A stretch of 64,000 nucleotides of DNA from Alphaproteobacteria bacterium (lineage in GTDB: Bacteria > Pseudomonadota > Alphaproteobacteria > ATCC43930 > CGMCC-115725). Location: positions 62,001 to 126,000 of the forward strand of contig JAGWON010000002.1 of assembly GCA_028871055.1 (NCBI GenBank), in the 5' to 3' direction. A program made the translations under genes and the position numbers. The notes below the pieces were generated by a model. That model searched no databases, had not been told where the DNA came from, and saw nothing but the letters and a program-made list of their open reading frames with translations. Within the stretch, counting starts at the first letter, position 1, and every line of letters begins with the position of its first letter. Shown here in pieces: positions 45,035-55,900 of this stretch.

Positions 45035-45466
45035 CTACAAGTCCAGGGCGGTGGGGCAGGGGATGCTCAAACTCTCAATATTCGTCATGCTGGCGCCCGT
45101 GCCCGTATAGGTAACGATCTCACACGACACCTTGGGGCTGATATTCAACTGGAATTGACAGTTTCGATTGCCGACGACGGCGTTCGTGCAACCAAGGACG
45201 TCATCGGTAGAGCCGCCAATGACAATCGAACGCGTGATGGGATTATCGTCATAAATCGCGACGTGACTCCGGCCTTCGAAACTGATTGTCCAGGCGCCGA
45301 ATTGCACCGGGTTGTTGGCGTCGAGCCGCGCGCCGTTCCAGATCACGCCGACGACCCGGGCAGGATAATTTTTTTTGTTCTGCCAGTCCTGCACCGTCCC
45401 CGCCCGCGCCGGTGCCGCGAGTGCGACGACAGCTATTGTAGAAAGTATCCATCGGCTCGCGCGCAT
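45035..45466 (-). CDS. Small exported protein with RWIL-type signal peptide
   Basis: 143 residues: signal peptide MRASRWILSTIAVVALAAPA, then a beta-rich mature part (VWNGARLDANNPVQFG-like segments) with four Cys (LGCTN, NRNCQF, VSCEIV, IPCPTA). Unrecognised. It is 18 bases downstream of the next gene in the same run. Confidence 0.62.
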   Translation of the reverse strand: MRASRWILSTIAVVALAAPARAGTVQDWQNKKNYPARVVGVIWNGARLDANNPVQFGAWTISFEGRSHVAIYDDNPITRSIVIGGSTDDVLGCTNAVVGNRNCQFQLNISPKVSCEIVTYTGTGASMTNIESLSIPCPTALDL

Positions 45467-45484
45467 TGCTTCGACCTCCGCGGT

Positions 45485-45829
45485 TTAGAATTTCGGTTTT
45501 GCCGGAGCGGGCTTGCACGTCCCGGCCGAGCCGTCGGCCCACTGTATGGCGCCAGTCACGCGATCGATATTGCCGCTATTACGAGGATGGAAGGTGATGG
45601 CCTTGTCCGTAACGGTGACAGAGCCCAACGACGTGCAATCCGGTCCGCCTGGAAATCTTATGCACGCCGTTTGGTTTGATAAGTTGACCTCTACTGTCAC
45701 CGGCGTCTGGCCATACTGGGGCGCGCCGGTGCAAAGCAGGGTCAGCACCTCGGCACGTGCCGCCGCGGCGAGCGCAAGGAACGCAAGCGCGGCGGCGAGC
45801 ACCGGCAGAGTCCATCGGCTCGTCGTCAT
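45485..45829 (-). CDS. Small exported protein, member 1 of a three-paralogue family
   Basis: 114 residues: signal peptide (MTTSRWTLPVLAAALAFLAL to ARA), then AEVLTLLCTG ... VTVEVNLSNQT ... VTVTDKAITF ... GNIDRVTGAIQ ... GTCKPAPAKPKF. This order of motifs (AEVxxLxC, DLT/NLS, TDxxI, IDRxTG, C, KPxF/L) is shared with the genes at 46096 and 46437. The start overlaps the upstream stop (ATGA). Function unknown; periplasmic or secreted. Confidence 0.68.
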   Translation of the reverse strand: MTTSRWTLPVLAAALAFLALAAAARAEVLTLLCTGAPQYGQTPVTVEVNLSNQTACIRFPGGPDCTSLGSVTVTDKAITFHPRNSGNIDRVTGAIQWADGSAGTCKPAPAKPKF

Positions 45830-46059
45830 TTGCTCAAACCAGATGTTTCCTCACATGTCGTGACTGTGCGCCAGCGATCGGTGGTCGCTTCGAAGCTGCG
45901 ATACCGCTCGCATTCCCTCTGGGTATCGTAGGGTCCGTAGGCCTTGCGGTTGCCCTTGGCGTCGACGGTCACGAAACCCCAGGACGCCAACGCCGGAACC
46001 GCGGTGCCGATCAGCATGAGGATCGCGGCAACCACTGAAATCAGCCATTTCGGTTTCAT
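45826..46059 (-). CDS. Small exported protein
   Basis: 77 residues: signal peptide (MKPKWLISVVAAILMLIGTA to ALAS), then WGFVTVDAKGNRKAYGPYDT, Cys near RECERY and TTCEE. Its TGA overlaps the next ATG (ATGA), showing the run is a true operon. The DAKGNRKAYGPYDTQRECE stretch is typical of short DUF-type exported proteins but I cannot name the family. Confidence 0.62.
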   Translation of the reverse strand: MKPKWLISVVAAILMLIGTAVPALASWGFVTVDAKGNRKAYGPYDTQRECERYRSFEATTDRWRTVTTCEETSGLSK

Positions 46060-46095
46060 CTTGCCCTCGCTTGACCGATATCCTCCAGGACGCTC

Positions 46096-46437
46096 CTAAA
46101 GCACCGGCTTGCCGGCGCGCTGGCACGTGGCCGTCGTTCCAGCGCCAAAGTCCGCGATGCCGAGCAGGCGGTCGATCCTGATGCCGGGATTGACGATGAT
46201 CGTGCGGTCGGTGATCTGCGCCGGCGTGAAAGCGCCACCCGATCCGCCCGCTAGGTAAGTCCTGGCCGTGTGCGCAGTCAAATCGATGTCAAAGATGACC
46301 TTGTGTCCGTCGTTGGTGTCGCACACGAGCATCACCACCTCCGCCCGCGCCGGCGCGGCGGGGGCGAGCAACGCGAACGCGGCGGCGAGCACCGCGATGA
46401 TCCGTCGTCCCGCGCAAGTCGAAAGCCCGCGTCGCAT
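46096..46437 (-). CDS. Small exported protein, member 2 of a three-paralogue family
   Basis: 113 residues from ATG 46437, which shares one base with the stop of the upstream paralogue (TAATG). Signal peptide to ARA, then AEVVMLVCDTNDG ... FDIDLTAHTART ... AQITDRTIIV ... IRIDRLLGI ... ATCQRAGKPVL. Clear homologue of its upstream neighbour. Confidence 0.7.
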   Translation of the reverse strand: MRRGLSTCAGRRIIAVLAAAFALLAPAAPARAEVVMLVCDTNDGHKVIFDIDLTAHTARTYLAGGSGGAFTPAQITDRTIIVNPGIRIDRLLGIADFGAGTTATCQRAGKPVL

Positions 46438-46784
46438 TAGAGCACCGGCTTTCCCTCGACCCGGCTGCACATCCCGGCATTGGGCCGCCAGCCGAGTTGC
46501 GGCGTATATTGATCCCAGACGCCGGTTCTTCGATCGATCCGCTGCTGCCATCCGGCGATGTAACCCGGATAGGTTATCGTCCGGTCGGTGATGTCGGCGT
46601 GAACGGTGCGCGGCGGATTTCCGGTCACCACGGTTACCGTGGACGCCGTCAGATCGACGTCGAGCGTAAAGTCGAGATTGCTGGAGCCTCCCGCGTAATG
46701 GCAGCGCAGCGTGGCGACCTCGGCGCTCGCCGGCGCGGCGAGGGTCGCCAGAGCCGCAGCGAGCACGACCGTCAATCGCCGCAT
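46437..46784 (-). CDS. Small exported protein, member 3 of a three-paralogue family
   Basis: 115 residues from ATG 46784: signal peptide (MRRLTVVLAAALATLAAPAS), then AEVATLRCHYAGG ... FTLDVDLTASTV ... ADITDRTITY ... QRIDRRTGVW ... GMCSRVEGKPVL. The GKPVL terminus is identical to that of member 2. The three genes probably arose by tandem duplication followed by insertion of the 77-aa gene. Confidence 0.7.
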   Translation of the reverse strand: MRRLTVVLAAALATLAAPASAEVATLRCHYAGGSSNLDFTLDVDLTASTVTVVTGNPPRTVHADITDRTITYPGYIAGWQQRIDRRTGVWDQYTPQLGWRPNAGMCSRVEGKPVL

Positions 46785-46828
46785 GTCCGCCTTGTCGGCT
46801 GCCGGTGCGACGCCTCGGGCGGATATGC

Positions 46829-47173
46829 TTATTTGGCGTCGGCGCACGTCGCCACCGCGTAGCATTTCATTTGGCCGTTCGTACAGTCGCCGGTGCAGCA
46901 CTTGTTGCCCGATCCGCAACCGCTGTCGTCGGTGCAGGCGCCGCAGAACGAGTAGACCTTGATGTCGGCCCGATGCCACGGGCTGCTGGCCGGAGTGTCT
47001 CCGAAGGCGCGGCCAATTGTTGCCGCTTGCGCTTGGGCCGACACGATCGGTCCGGGAGAACTGTCGCCGCCAGCCCACGCGCCAGCGCTACTCGCCAGTA
47101 GCACCGCGGTCACGACAAGTGGCGACACCGCGGCGAGCCGCTTGCGGATTGCCACGCAATGATGGAAACGCAT
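46829..47173 (-). CDS. Small exported Cys-rich protein
   Basis: 114 residues from ATG 47173: signal peptide to about AWAGG, then a C-terminal Cys module YSFCGACTDDSGCGSGNKCC followed by TGDC, MKCYA and TCADAK. This is a compact disulfide-rich fold, perhaps related in type to the Cys module of the protein at 44380. First gene of the seven-gene minus-strand run of exported proteins. Confidence 0.65.
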   Translation of the reverse strand: MRFHHCVAIRKRLAAVSPLVVTAVLLASSAGAWAGGDSSPGPIVSAQAQAATIGRAFGDTPASSPWHRADIKVYSFCGACTDDSGCGSGNKCCTGDCTNGQMKCYAVATCADAK

Positions 47174-47326
47174 CGCCCATCCCCCTCGGCGATGATGTCG
47201 CAAGATAAAAGTCTGCGCCTTTCGCGGATCGCTGGCAAGAAACCCTGCCGGGGTGCCGACCGCCGCAACATTCTCCGGCACCGCGGGCCGTTGTCAGCCG
47301 CCGCGAATCGGGGCTAAATCGCGCGG

Positions 47327-48091
47327 ATGAGCGACATCCCGGCCGCGGACAAGGTCTATACCGCCTGCGTTCTGATCATCGGCAACGAGATCCTGTCCGG
47401 CCGGACGCAGGACACCAACCTGGCGTATATCGCGCAGGGCCTGGCGCAGATCGGCGTCGTGCTCAAGGAGGCGCGCGTCATCCCCGACGTCTGCGACACC
47501 ATCGCGGCGACGGTGAACGAGCTGCGCGCGAAATATGATTACGTGTTCACCACGGGCGGCATCGGCCCGACGCACGACGACATCACCGCCGAATGCGTCG
47601 CCAAGGCGTTCGGCGTCCAGAACACGCTCCATCCCGAGGCGCACCGCATTCTCCAATCCGTCATCAAGCCGGAAGATCTGAACGAGGCGCGGCTTCGGAT
47701 GGCGCACACGCCGCAGGGCGCAACGCTGATCGTCAACGTCGTGTCGCGCGTGCCCGGCTTCAAGATGGAAAACGTGTACGTGATGGCCGGGATTCCGCGC
47801 GTCATGCAGGCCATGTTCGACGCGGTGAAGCCGACGCTCAAAGGCGGACCGCCGGTGCTGTCGCGCACGGTGAGTTGCGATCTGCCCGAAGGCATCATCG
47901 CCAAGGGGCTGGGCGAGGTGCAAACGCGCTATCCCGACCTCGACATCGGCTCCTATCCCGCCTTCCGCCGCGGCGGCGGCTTCCATGTGAGCCTGGTCTT
48001 GCGCGGCCGCGATGCCGCGTTGCTCGACCGGGCGGCGGGTGAGGTGGCGGCGATGGTCAAGGGCTTGGGCGGGAATCCTGCCCTCGAATAG
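47327..48091 (+). CDS. CinA-type MoaB/Mog-domain protein (competence/damage-inducible protein A N-terminal domain)
   Basis: 254 residues: MoaB/Mog fold with LIIGNEILSGRTQDTN and FTTGGIGPTHDDIT, plus the following CinA-specific half (VMAGIPRVMQAMF). The separate C-terminal nicotinamide-nucleotide deamidase domain of full CinA is absent. This stand-alone form is usual in alphaproteobacteria. The exact role is not settled. Confidence 0.92.
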   Translation: MSDIPAADKVYTACVLIIGNEILSGRTQDTNLAYIAQGLAQIGVVLKEARVIPDVCDTIAATVNELRAKYDYVFTTGGIGPTHDDITAECVAKAFGVQNTLHPEAHRILQSVIKPEDLNEARLRMAHTPQGATLIVNVVSRVPGFKMENVYVMAGIPRVMQAMFDAVKPTLKGGPPVLSRTVSCDLPEGIIAKGLGEVQTRYPDLDIGSYPAFRRGGGFHVSLVLRGRDAALLDRAAGEVAAMVKGLGGNPALE

Positions 48092-48131
48092 GCCCGATTC
48101 GGGCTGATAGGATGCCCGAGCCGTGAAACGT

Positions 48132-48218
48132 GCCCGCGTGGCGGAACGGTAGACGCAACGGACTTAAAATCCGTGCCGGGAAACCGGAGTGCTGGTTCGA
48201 ATCCAGCCGCGGGCACCA
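48132..48218 (+). tRNA. tRNA-Leu (anticodon UAA)
   Basis: A class II tRNA of 87 bases with CCA encoded. The acceptor stem GCCCGCG (48132-48138) pairs with CGCGGGC (48208-48214). The anticodon stem ACGGA/TCCGT encloses loop CTTAAAA, anticodon TAA at 48165-48167. A long variable arm (GCCGGGAAACCGG) and a T arm with GGTTCGAATCC are present. Confidence 0.97.
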
Positions 48219-48539
48219 CTGGCGATCACCCGTAGGGCACCCGCTTCGCCGTTCAGGACCGATGAAGGAACCGTTATAGGCTATTGATCTTACAATTATT
48301 TGTGCACTCCAAAAGCGGCGGTTTGCGACCGTTTCGAGACAGCTATGGAAATAGCGCGTCGGCTCAGCTACTTATAGTGAAATACAACCGGGCCAATCAC
48401 GGCATCGGGGGACCGTCCGGGCGGCCGGCGAAACGCCGGAAACTCCAGTTTGCATAAGTATTTAGCGGATTTCTCTGGCTCAGCCGGCAGGGCGCTTCAA
48501 GGATTTCGCGGGCTCGGCGCCCGCCTTCGGAGGGCATGA
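48219..48539. other. Gene-free, comparatively AT-rich stretch downstream of tRNA-Leu
   Basis: No convincing gene on either strand. The part from about 48270 to 48400 is clearly less GC-rich than the flanks. A perfect hairpin CCGGCG-AAA-CGCCGG is at 48425-48439 without a T run. No repeat of the tRNA 3' end was found, so an attachment site is not supported. It may hold the promoter of the next gene or an unannotated RNA. Confidence 0.5.
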
Positions 48540-49028
48540 ATGACGACTCGCAGCAAAGCCGCGCCCAAGAAGAAACCGGCGGCCAAAAAGGCCGCATTGC
48601 CGGCCCGGAAGGTCGCTGCATTGAAGAAGCCGGCGACGCCGTTGCCGCTGCCGCCGCGTCCGGGCATGCCGGCGCGGCCGCTGCCCGGCCAGCTGGCGCG
48701 GCCGATGGGTCCGACGCCCGGTTTCGGCGCCAAGCCAGGCGCGGCCAAGCCGACTGCCAAGCCGGCCGCGGCGCGTCCGGGTGGCGCGGCCGAGAGCCCG
48801 GCGCGCCAGGCGTTGGCGCAGCAGGCCGAGGAACGGCGCAAGGCCGCGACGCGCAAGCTGTTCGCGCGGCTCCGGTCGCTCGAGGCGATCATCGGCGCCG
48901 ATCTGCGCAAGCGCGGCAGCCTGCTGCTGTCGCAGGCGGTCGATCAGTGGTACGCCGAGGCGATCAGCGCCACCGCCACCGACGTCAGCATCACCAATGC
49001 CGCGCGGGCGGTGATTTCGCACATCTAA
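48540..49028 (+). CDS. Lys/Ala/Pro-rich histone-like protein, function unknown
   Basis: 162 residues. The first 35 are histone-H1-like (SKAAPKKKPAAKKAALPARK), followed by a Pro/Gly/Ala-rich linker to about 85 and a helical C-terminal domain (RKLFARLRSLEAIIGADLRK ... WYAEAIS). The N-terminus suggests DNA binding; the C-terminal domain is not recognised. A GGAGGGC lies just before the ATG. Confidence 0.65.
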   Translation: MTTRSKAAPKKKPAAKKAALPARKVAALKKPATPLPLPPRPGMPARPLPGQLARPMGPTPGFGAKPGAAKPTAKPAAARPGGAAESPARQALAQQAEERRKAATRKLFARLRSLEAIIGADLRKRGSLLLSQAVDQWYAEAISATATDVSITNAARAVISHI

Positions 49029-49043
49029 CGCGGATTCTTCCGC

Positions 49044-49166
49044 GTTATGGCCGGGCTTGACCCGGCCATCCACGACTTCAAGACGTGGATGCCCGGCACA
49101 GGGCTTGTTCTCGGGCCGGCCATCAGCCGGACCCGTGGGCCTGGCATGACACGGGATTTTTGCGTC
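49044..49166. repeat. Palindromic repeat, family 5 (ATGGCCGGGCTTGACC type)
   Basis: TTATGGCCGGGCTTGACCCG, GCCATCCACGACTT, then an inverted GGGCCGGCCATCAGCC and GGGCCTGGCATGACACGG. A short related piece is at 6938-6960. It separates two convergent genes. Confidence 0.6.
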
Positions 49167-49184
49167 ACCCGCGCTGCGTAGCGT

Positions 49185-50879
<1,695 letters not shown>

Positions 50880-50989
50880 GCCCGTTTCCTCCCGTGCGTT
50901 TTGCCCGCGATCTTAGGGCAAAGCGCCGGGCGCGGGAACGGTCACGCGCGGGATCGGGCTGCGTCATGCCCGGTGACGAAAAGCGCTTA

Positions 50990-51105
50990 GCCGGTCATTG
51001 CGAGCAGGCCGAAGGCCGACGCGGCAACCCACAGCACAGATTTGCTGGATCGCCACCGCCCCGCCGCGCTGCGCTCGCGGGGCCTCGCGATGACGAAGGA
51101 AGCCG
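50990..51105. repeat. Palindromic repeat, family 4 (GTCATTGCGA type)
   Basis: GGTCATTGCGAGCAGGCCGA ... GCTGGATCGCCACC ... GGCCTCGCGATGACGAAGG. It shares the core with the MITE-like element at 16558-16730 but without clear terminal repeats. Located between the ctpA 3' end and the acyl-CoA synthetase 5' end. Confidence 0.65.
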
Positions 51106-51118
51106 TTCCTGCGAGCCG

Positions 51119-52543
51119 TCAGCGCTCGGCGGTGTGCTCTTCCGACCGGAACAGCGCCAGGCCGCGCAACAAGTCGACGGCGCGCACGAACTGATAATCG
51201 CTGTCGGTGCCGACCAGGTTGGGCTCGAGCGCAGCGTTGGCGGGCAGCGGCACCGGCTTGGCGCCGGGCGGCAGGTTGTCGGGCTTGGCCGCGGCGCCGG
51301 GCGCGGCCGGCTTGGCCGCCGGCGCATTGTCGTTGGCCGGCGCCGCCGGCGCGGCGGCGGCATGCCCGTCCGGATTCTTGAACGCGCCCTTGAGGTCCTC
51401 CTCGCGCACCACCGGCCCGAGCGCGATCTTCTCGATTTTGGCCGGCGGCACGACGACGTCGGGCTTGATGCCGGTGCCCTGGATCGAGCGGCCCGACGGC
51501 GTGTAGTAGAGCGCGGTGGTCAGGCGGATGGCGCCGCCGCTCCCCTTCACCGGCAGGATGGTCTGGACCGAGCCCTTGCCGAAGGAGCGCGTGCCCATGA
51601 TCACCGCGCGATGCGTGTCCTGGAGCGCGCCGGCGACGATCTCGGACGCCGAGGCCGAGCCGCCGTTGATCAGCACCACCATCGGCACGTCGCCGGGCAC
51701 CATATCCTTGCTCGCCTCGGCGTTGTAGCGGCGCGTATCCGCCGCCACGCGGCCCTTGATCGAGACGATCTCGCCCTTGGCGATAAAGGTGTTGGAGACC
51801 GTCACGGCCTCGTCCAGCAGACCACCCGGATTGTTGCGCAGGTCGAGCACGACGCCGGCGAGCTTGTTATGCGACTTGGCCCTCAGGTCCTTGATCGCGG
51901 AGGCCAGCGCGCTGCCCGTGCGCTCGGAGAAGGTGGCGACGCGGATATAACCGATGTTGCCGTCCACCAGCCGCGATTTGACCGGATCGACCTTGATGTC
52001 GGCGCGCGTCAGCGTCAGCTCAAACGGCTGGGCGCCCTGGCGCCGCATGGTGAGCGTCACGTGGCTGCCGATCGGGCCGCGCAGCTTGTCGACCGCCTGC
52101 GACAGGGTCATGTCGGTCACCGGCGCGTTGTCGATGGCGACGATCAGGTCGCCGGGCAGGATGCCGGCTTTGGCTGCGGGCGTATCGTCGATCGGCGACA
52201 CCACCTTCACCAGGCCGTTGTCCATCGTCACCTGCATGCCGAGGCCGCCGAACTCGCCCCGGGTCTGCACCATCATTTCCTTGAATTCCTTGGCGTCCAT
52301 GTAGCTCGAATGCGGGTCGAGGTTGGACAGCATGCCCTGGATGCTGCCCTCGACCAGCTTCTTGTCGCTGACCGGCTTGACGTAATTGGCCCTCACTTCG
52401 TTGAACACCTCGGCATAGAGCGCGAGCATCTTCGACGACACGGCCTGTTCGGGCGCGGCGATGGTCACGCCGGCCGCGAGCGCGGCGAGAACGAGAACGG
52501 CACTGCCGGCGCCGAGCAGGAAGAAGCGAAGCGATCGATTCAT
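51119..52543 (-). CDS. ctpA: Carboxy-terminal processing protease (S41)
   Basis: 474 residues: N-terminal signal anchor (FFLLGAGSAVLVLAALAAGV), a PDZ domain around GGLGMQVTMDNGLVKVVSPI, the catalytic Ser in INGGSASASEI and the Lys in GTRSFGKGSVQ. The Ala/Pro-rich C-terminal 90 residues are variable. It is a periplasmic protease trimming envelope proteins. Its ATG overlaps the cupin stop (ATGA), so the two are coupled. Confidence 0.94.
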   Translation of the reverse strand: MNRSLRFFLLGAGSAVLVLAALAAGVTIAAPEQAVSSKMLALYAEVFNEVRANYVKPVSDKKLVEGSIQGMLSNLDPHSSYMDAKEFKEMMVQTRGEFGGLGMQVTMDNGLVKVVSPIDDTPAAKAGILPGDLIVAIDNAPVTDMTLSQAVDKLRGPIGSHVTLTMRRQGAQPFELTLTRADIKVDPVKSRLVDGNIGYIRVATFSERTGSALASAIKDLRAKSHNKLAGVVLDLRNNPGGLLDEAVTVSNTFIAKGEIVSIKGRVAADTRRYNAEASKDMVPGDVPMVVLINGGSASASEIVAGALQDTHRAVIMGTRSFGKGSVQTILPVKGSGGAIRLTTALYYTPSGRSIQGTGIKPDVVVPPAKIEKIALGPVVREEDLKGAFKNPDGHAAAAPAAPANDNAPAAKPAAPGAAAKPDNLPPGAKPVPLPANAALEPNLVGTDSDYQFVRAVDLLRGLALFRSEEHTAER

Positions 52544-52887
52544 GATTTGCCTACCGGATTGAAATCGTATGTGCCGACCCCTTGCAGGATCGCGAACTTG
52601 CAGCGGCCGCCGTCCTTGCCGGCGACGCGGTGCGCGCGCTTGGGCGGCACCACGCCGGTCTGGCCCGGACCGATCTCGAAGCGCGCGGCGGGCGCCCGCG
52701 TCTCGACCACGACCACACCCTCCATGCCGAAATAGGTGTCGGACACGGCGCTGTGCCAGTGCCAGGGAATCTCCTGGCCGGCGCCGACCGTGAATACCGT
52801 CATGCGCAGGTCCGGCGTCGTCGCCAGAACCTCGACGGATTCAATGACATAGGGCCGTGCCGACGGCTGTGACGCGGACATGATCAT
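52540..52887 (-). CDS. Small single-domain cupin
   Basis: About 115 residues with a cupin barrel: IPWHWHSAVSDTYFGMEG (metal ligands His, His, Glu) and a second motif with PPKRAHRVAG. The start is ATG 52887 or 52881; a TTG lies at 52896. Its TGA overlaps the ctpA ATG. Metal-binding small cupins have diverse roles; none can be assigned. Confidence 0.85.
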   Translation of the reverse strand: MIMSASQPSARPYVIESVEVLATTPDLRMTVFTVGAGQEIPWHWHSAVSDTYFGMEGVVVVETRAPAARFEIGPGQTGVVPPKRAHRVAGKDGGRCKFAILQGVGTYDFNPVGKS

Positions 52888-52932
52888 CTGGGCCAAGTCG
52901 ACAGATTAGCCCGCCGGAACGCCGGCGCAAAG

Positions 52933-55900
52933 TCATTCCGCGGCGTGCGCCTCGGGCGCGGGGGCGCGGAAGGCGGCCATGAGCGCCGCCTCGCGCGCCT
53001 TGGCGGTGACGATCGACCGCTCCTTGATATGGCCGAAGCCGCGGATGCGCTCGGGGACGCGGGCGATCTCGACGGCCAGCGCGTGGTTGGCCGGCGTCAG
53101 GCCACGGACGAGCTCGCCAATCACGTCGCGGTACTCGGCGATCAGCCGCCGCTCCATCCGCCGTTCGGGCGTGCGGCCGAACGGATCCCAGGCGCTGCCG
53201 CGCAGGAACTTGAGCCGCGCCAGGAGGCGGAAGGCGGTGAACATCCACGGGCCGAAGGCCTGCTTCTGCAACTCGCCGGTCGCCGGGTCGCGCTTGGCCA
53301 GGGTCGGCGGCGCCAGGTGGAATTCGAGCCGGTAGTTGCCGGCGAACTGGTGGTGCAGCTTTTTCAGGAATTCGCCGTCGGTGTAGAGCCGTGCCACCTC
53401 GTACTCGTCCTTGTAGGCCATGAGCTTGAACAGGTTCTCGGCCACCGCCTCGGCGAGCTCCGACCGGTTTCCCATGCGCGCACGCTCGGCGCGCTCGACC
53501 TCGCCGACGAAATCGCGATAGCGCGCGGCGTAGGCGGCGTCCTGGTACCGGGTCAGGAATGCGCTGCGGCGCTCGACCAGCGGGACGAGACCCTTGGCCG
53601 GCTTCGGCATCTCGATCGGCGCCGGATGGACGAGCGCTTCGACCCGGCGATGGTCGTGCGCCGCGAGCCGGCCCCAGGCGAAGGCGTGCTTGTTCATCTC
53701 GACCGCGACGCCGTTCAGCTCGATGGCGCGCTCGATCGCCTCGGCGCCGATTGGCACTAGGCCTTTCTGCACCGCATAGCCGAGCATGAAGAGGTTTGAC
53801 GCGATGCTGTCACCCAACAGCGCGGTCGCCAGGCCGGTGGCGTCGACGAACTCGGCATTCGCGTCGCCCGCCGCGTTCCGGATCGCCTTGGTCAGCGCCG
53901 CGGTCTCGAAATCGACGTCGGGGTTCATCACGAAAGCGGCGGTCGGCTGGTAGTCGCTGTTGACGACGCAGTGCGTCACGCCGTGTTCGATCCGGGCGAG
54001 CGCGGTCGGGCTTGCGGCCACCACCATGTCGCAGCCGAGCACCAGGTCGGCGCCGGCGGCGGCGACGCGCACCGCGTGCAGGTCTTCGGGGTTGGGCGCG
54101 ATCCGGACGTGGCTCAGCACCGCGCCGTTCTTCTGCGCCAGGCCGGTGAAGTCGAGCACGCTGCAGCCCTTGCCGTCGAGATGCGCCGCCATGCCGAGGA
54201 GTGCGCCGACGGTGATGACGCCGGTGCCGCCGATGCCGGCGATCAGGATGTTATAGGGCTCGCCCAGCGGCTTCGGCGCCGGCGGCGGCAGCGCCGCGAC
54301 GTGCTCGGCGATCGAGCGCAGTTGGCGCTTGGCCTCGAGCCGCCGCAGCTCGCCGCCGTGCACGGTGACGAAGCTCGGGCAGAAGCCCTTGAGACACGAG
54401 AAGTCCTTGTTGCAGCTCGACTGGTCGATGGTGCGCTTGCGGCCGAACTCGGTCTCGAGCGGCTTGACCGCGACGCAATTCGATTTCTCGGAGCAGTCGC
54501 CGCAACCCTCGCATACCGCGTCGTTGATGAAGACACGCTTCGCCGGATCGGGATAGGTGCCGCGCTTGCGGCGCCGGCGCTTCTCGGCGGCGCAGGTCTG
54601 GTCGTAGATCAGGATGGTCAGGCCAGCGATGTCCCGCAGCTCCCGTTGAACGGTATCGAGCTCGTCGCGGTGGCGCACGTCGATGTCGGACGCGAAGGTG
54701 CCGCTCGGATACTTGCCCGGCTCGTCGGTAACGACGACGATCTTCGTGGCGCCTTCGGCGGCGACCTGGCGCGCGATCTGGCCGACGGTGAGCTGGCCTT
54801 CGACCGGCTGGCCGCCGGTCATGGCGACGGCGTCGTTGTAGAGGATCTTATAGGTGATGTTGACGCCGGCGACCGCCGCGGCGCGGATCGCCAGCAGTCC
54901 CGAATGCGAATAGGTGCCATCGCCCAGATTCTGGAAGACGTGCTTGTCCTCGGTGAACGGCGCCTGGCCGATCCACGCCGCGCCTTCGCCGCCCATGTGG
55001 CTGTAGGTCGCGGTCGCGCGCGGCATCCAGATCGCCATGAAGTGGCAGCCGATGCCGGCGAGCGCGCGGCTGCCTTCGGGCACGCGGGTCGAGGTGTTGT
55101 GCGGACAGCCGGCGCAGAAATAGGGCAGGCGTTGCGACGTGTGACCAGCTTCGGCAATGGACTCGAACGACAGCAGCCGCTGCAGCCGCTGCTCGATCTC
55201 CGGCGTCACAGCGTTCAGGCGCTTGAGCCGCGTCACCAGCGCGCGCGCCACCATGGTCGGCGTGAGCTCGCCGGCGCTCGGCAGCAGCGAAGCACCCGTC
55301 TCGTCGGTCTTGCCGACAATGCGTGGCCGCTTCGCGGCATCGAGGTTGTACAGCGCGCGCATCAACTGATCTTCGACGAAGCCGCGCTTTTCCTCGACGA
55401 CCAAGACCTCGTCGAGCCCCTCGGCGAAGCGCCGCGCGCCGTCGCTTTCGAGCGGCCAGGCCATGCCGACCTTGTAGAGGCGGAAACCGAGGGCGAGGCA
55501 CTGCGCCTCGCTCAAGCCGAGGTCGTCGAGCGCCTGGCGCAGATCGAGATAGGCCTTGCCCGTCGCCATGATGCCGAGCCGCGCGTGCGGCGGCGCGAAG
55601 ACCAGACGATCGAGCGGATTCGCGCGGGCAAAGGCGGCGACCGCCGCCATCTTGGGGCCGTGCAGGCGGCGCTCCTGTTCCAAGGCCGTGTCGGGCCAGC
55701 GGATGTTGAGCCCGCCCGGCGGCGGCGCGAAATCGCGCGGCACGACCAGCTTCATGCGTTGCGGATCGACCACGATCGAGGCCGAGCTTTCGACCGTCTC
55801 TGAAATCGCCTTGAAGCCGACCCAGACGCCGGCGAAGCGCGACAAAGCGAAGCCATAGAGGCCGTAGTCGAGATACTCCTGGATCGTGGCGGGGTTCAGC

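Noticed and set aside
48132-48539. An attachment site or integrated element at tRNA-Leu.
   Set aside because: No integrase gene is nearby and no direct repeat of the tRNA 3' end was found in the downstream sequence.
53971-55803. A 610-codon plus-strand frame inside the fused oxidoreductase gene.
   Set aside because: Antisense shadow of a clearly identified 1158-residue enzyme; no ribosome-binding site or domain.
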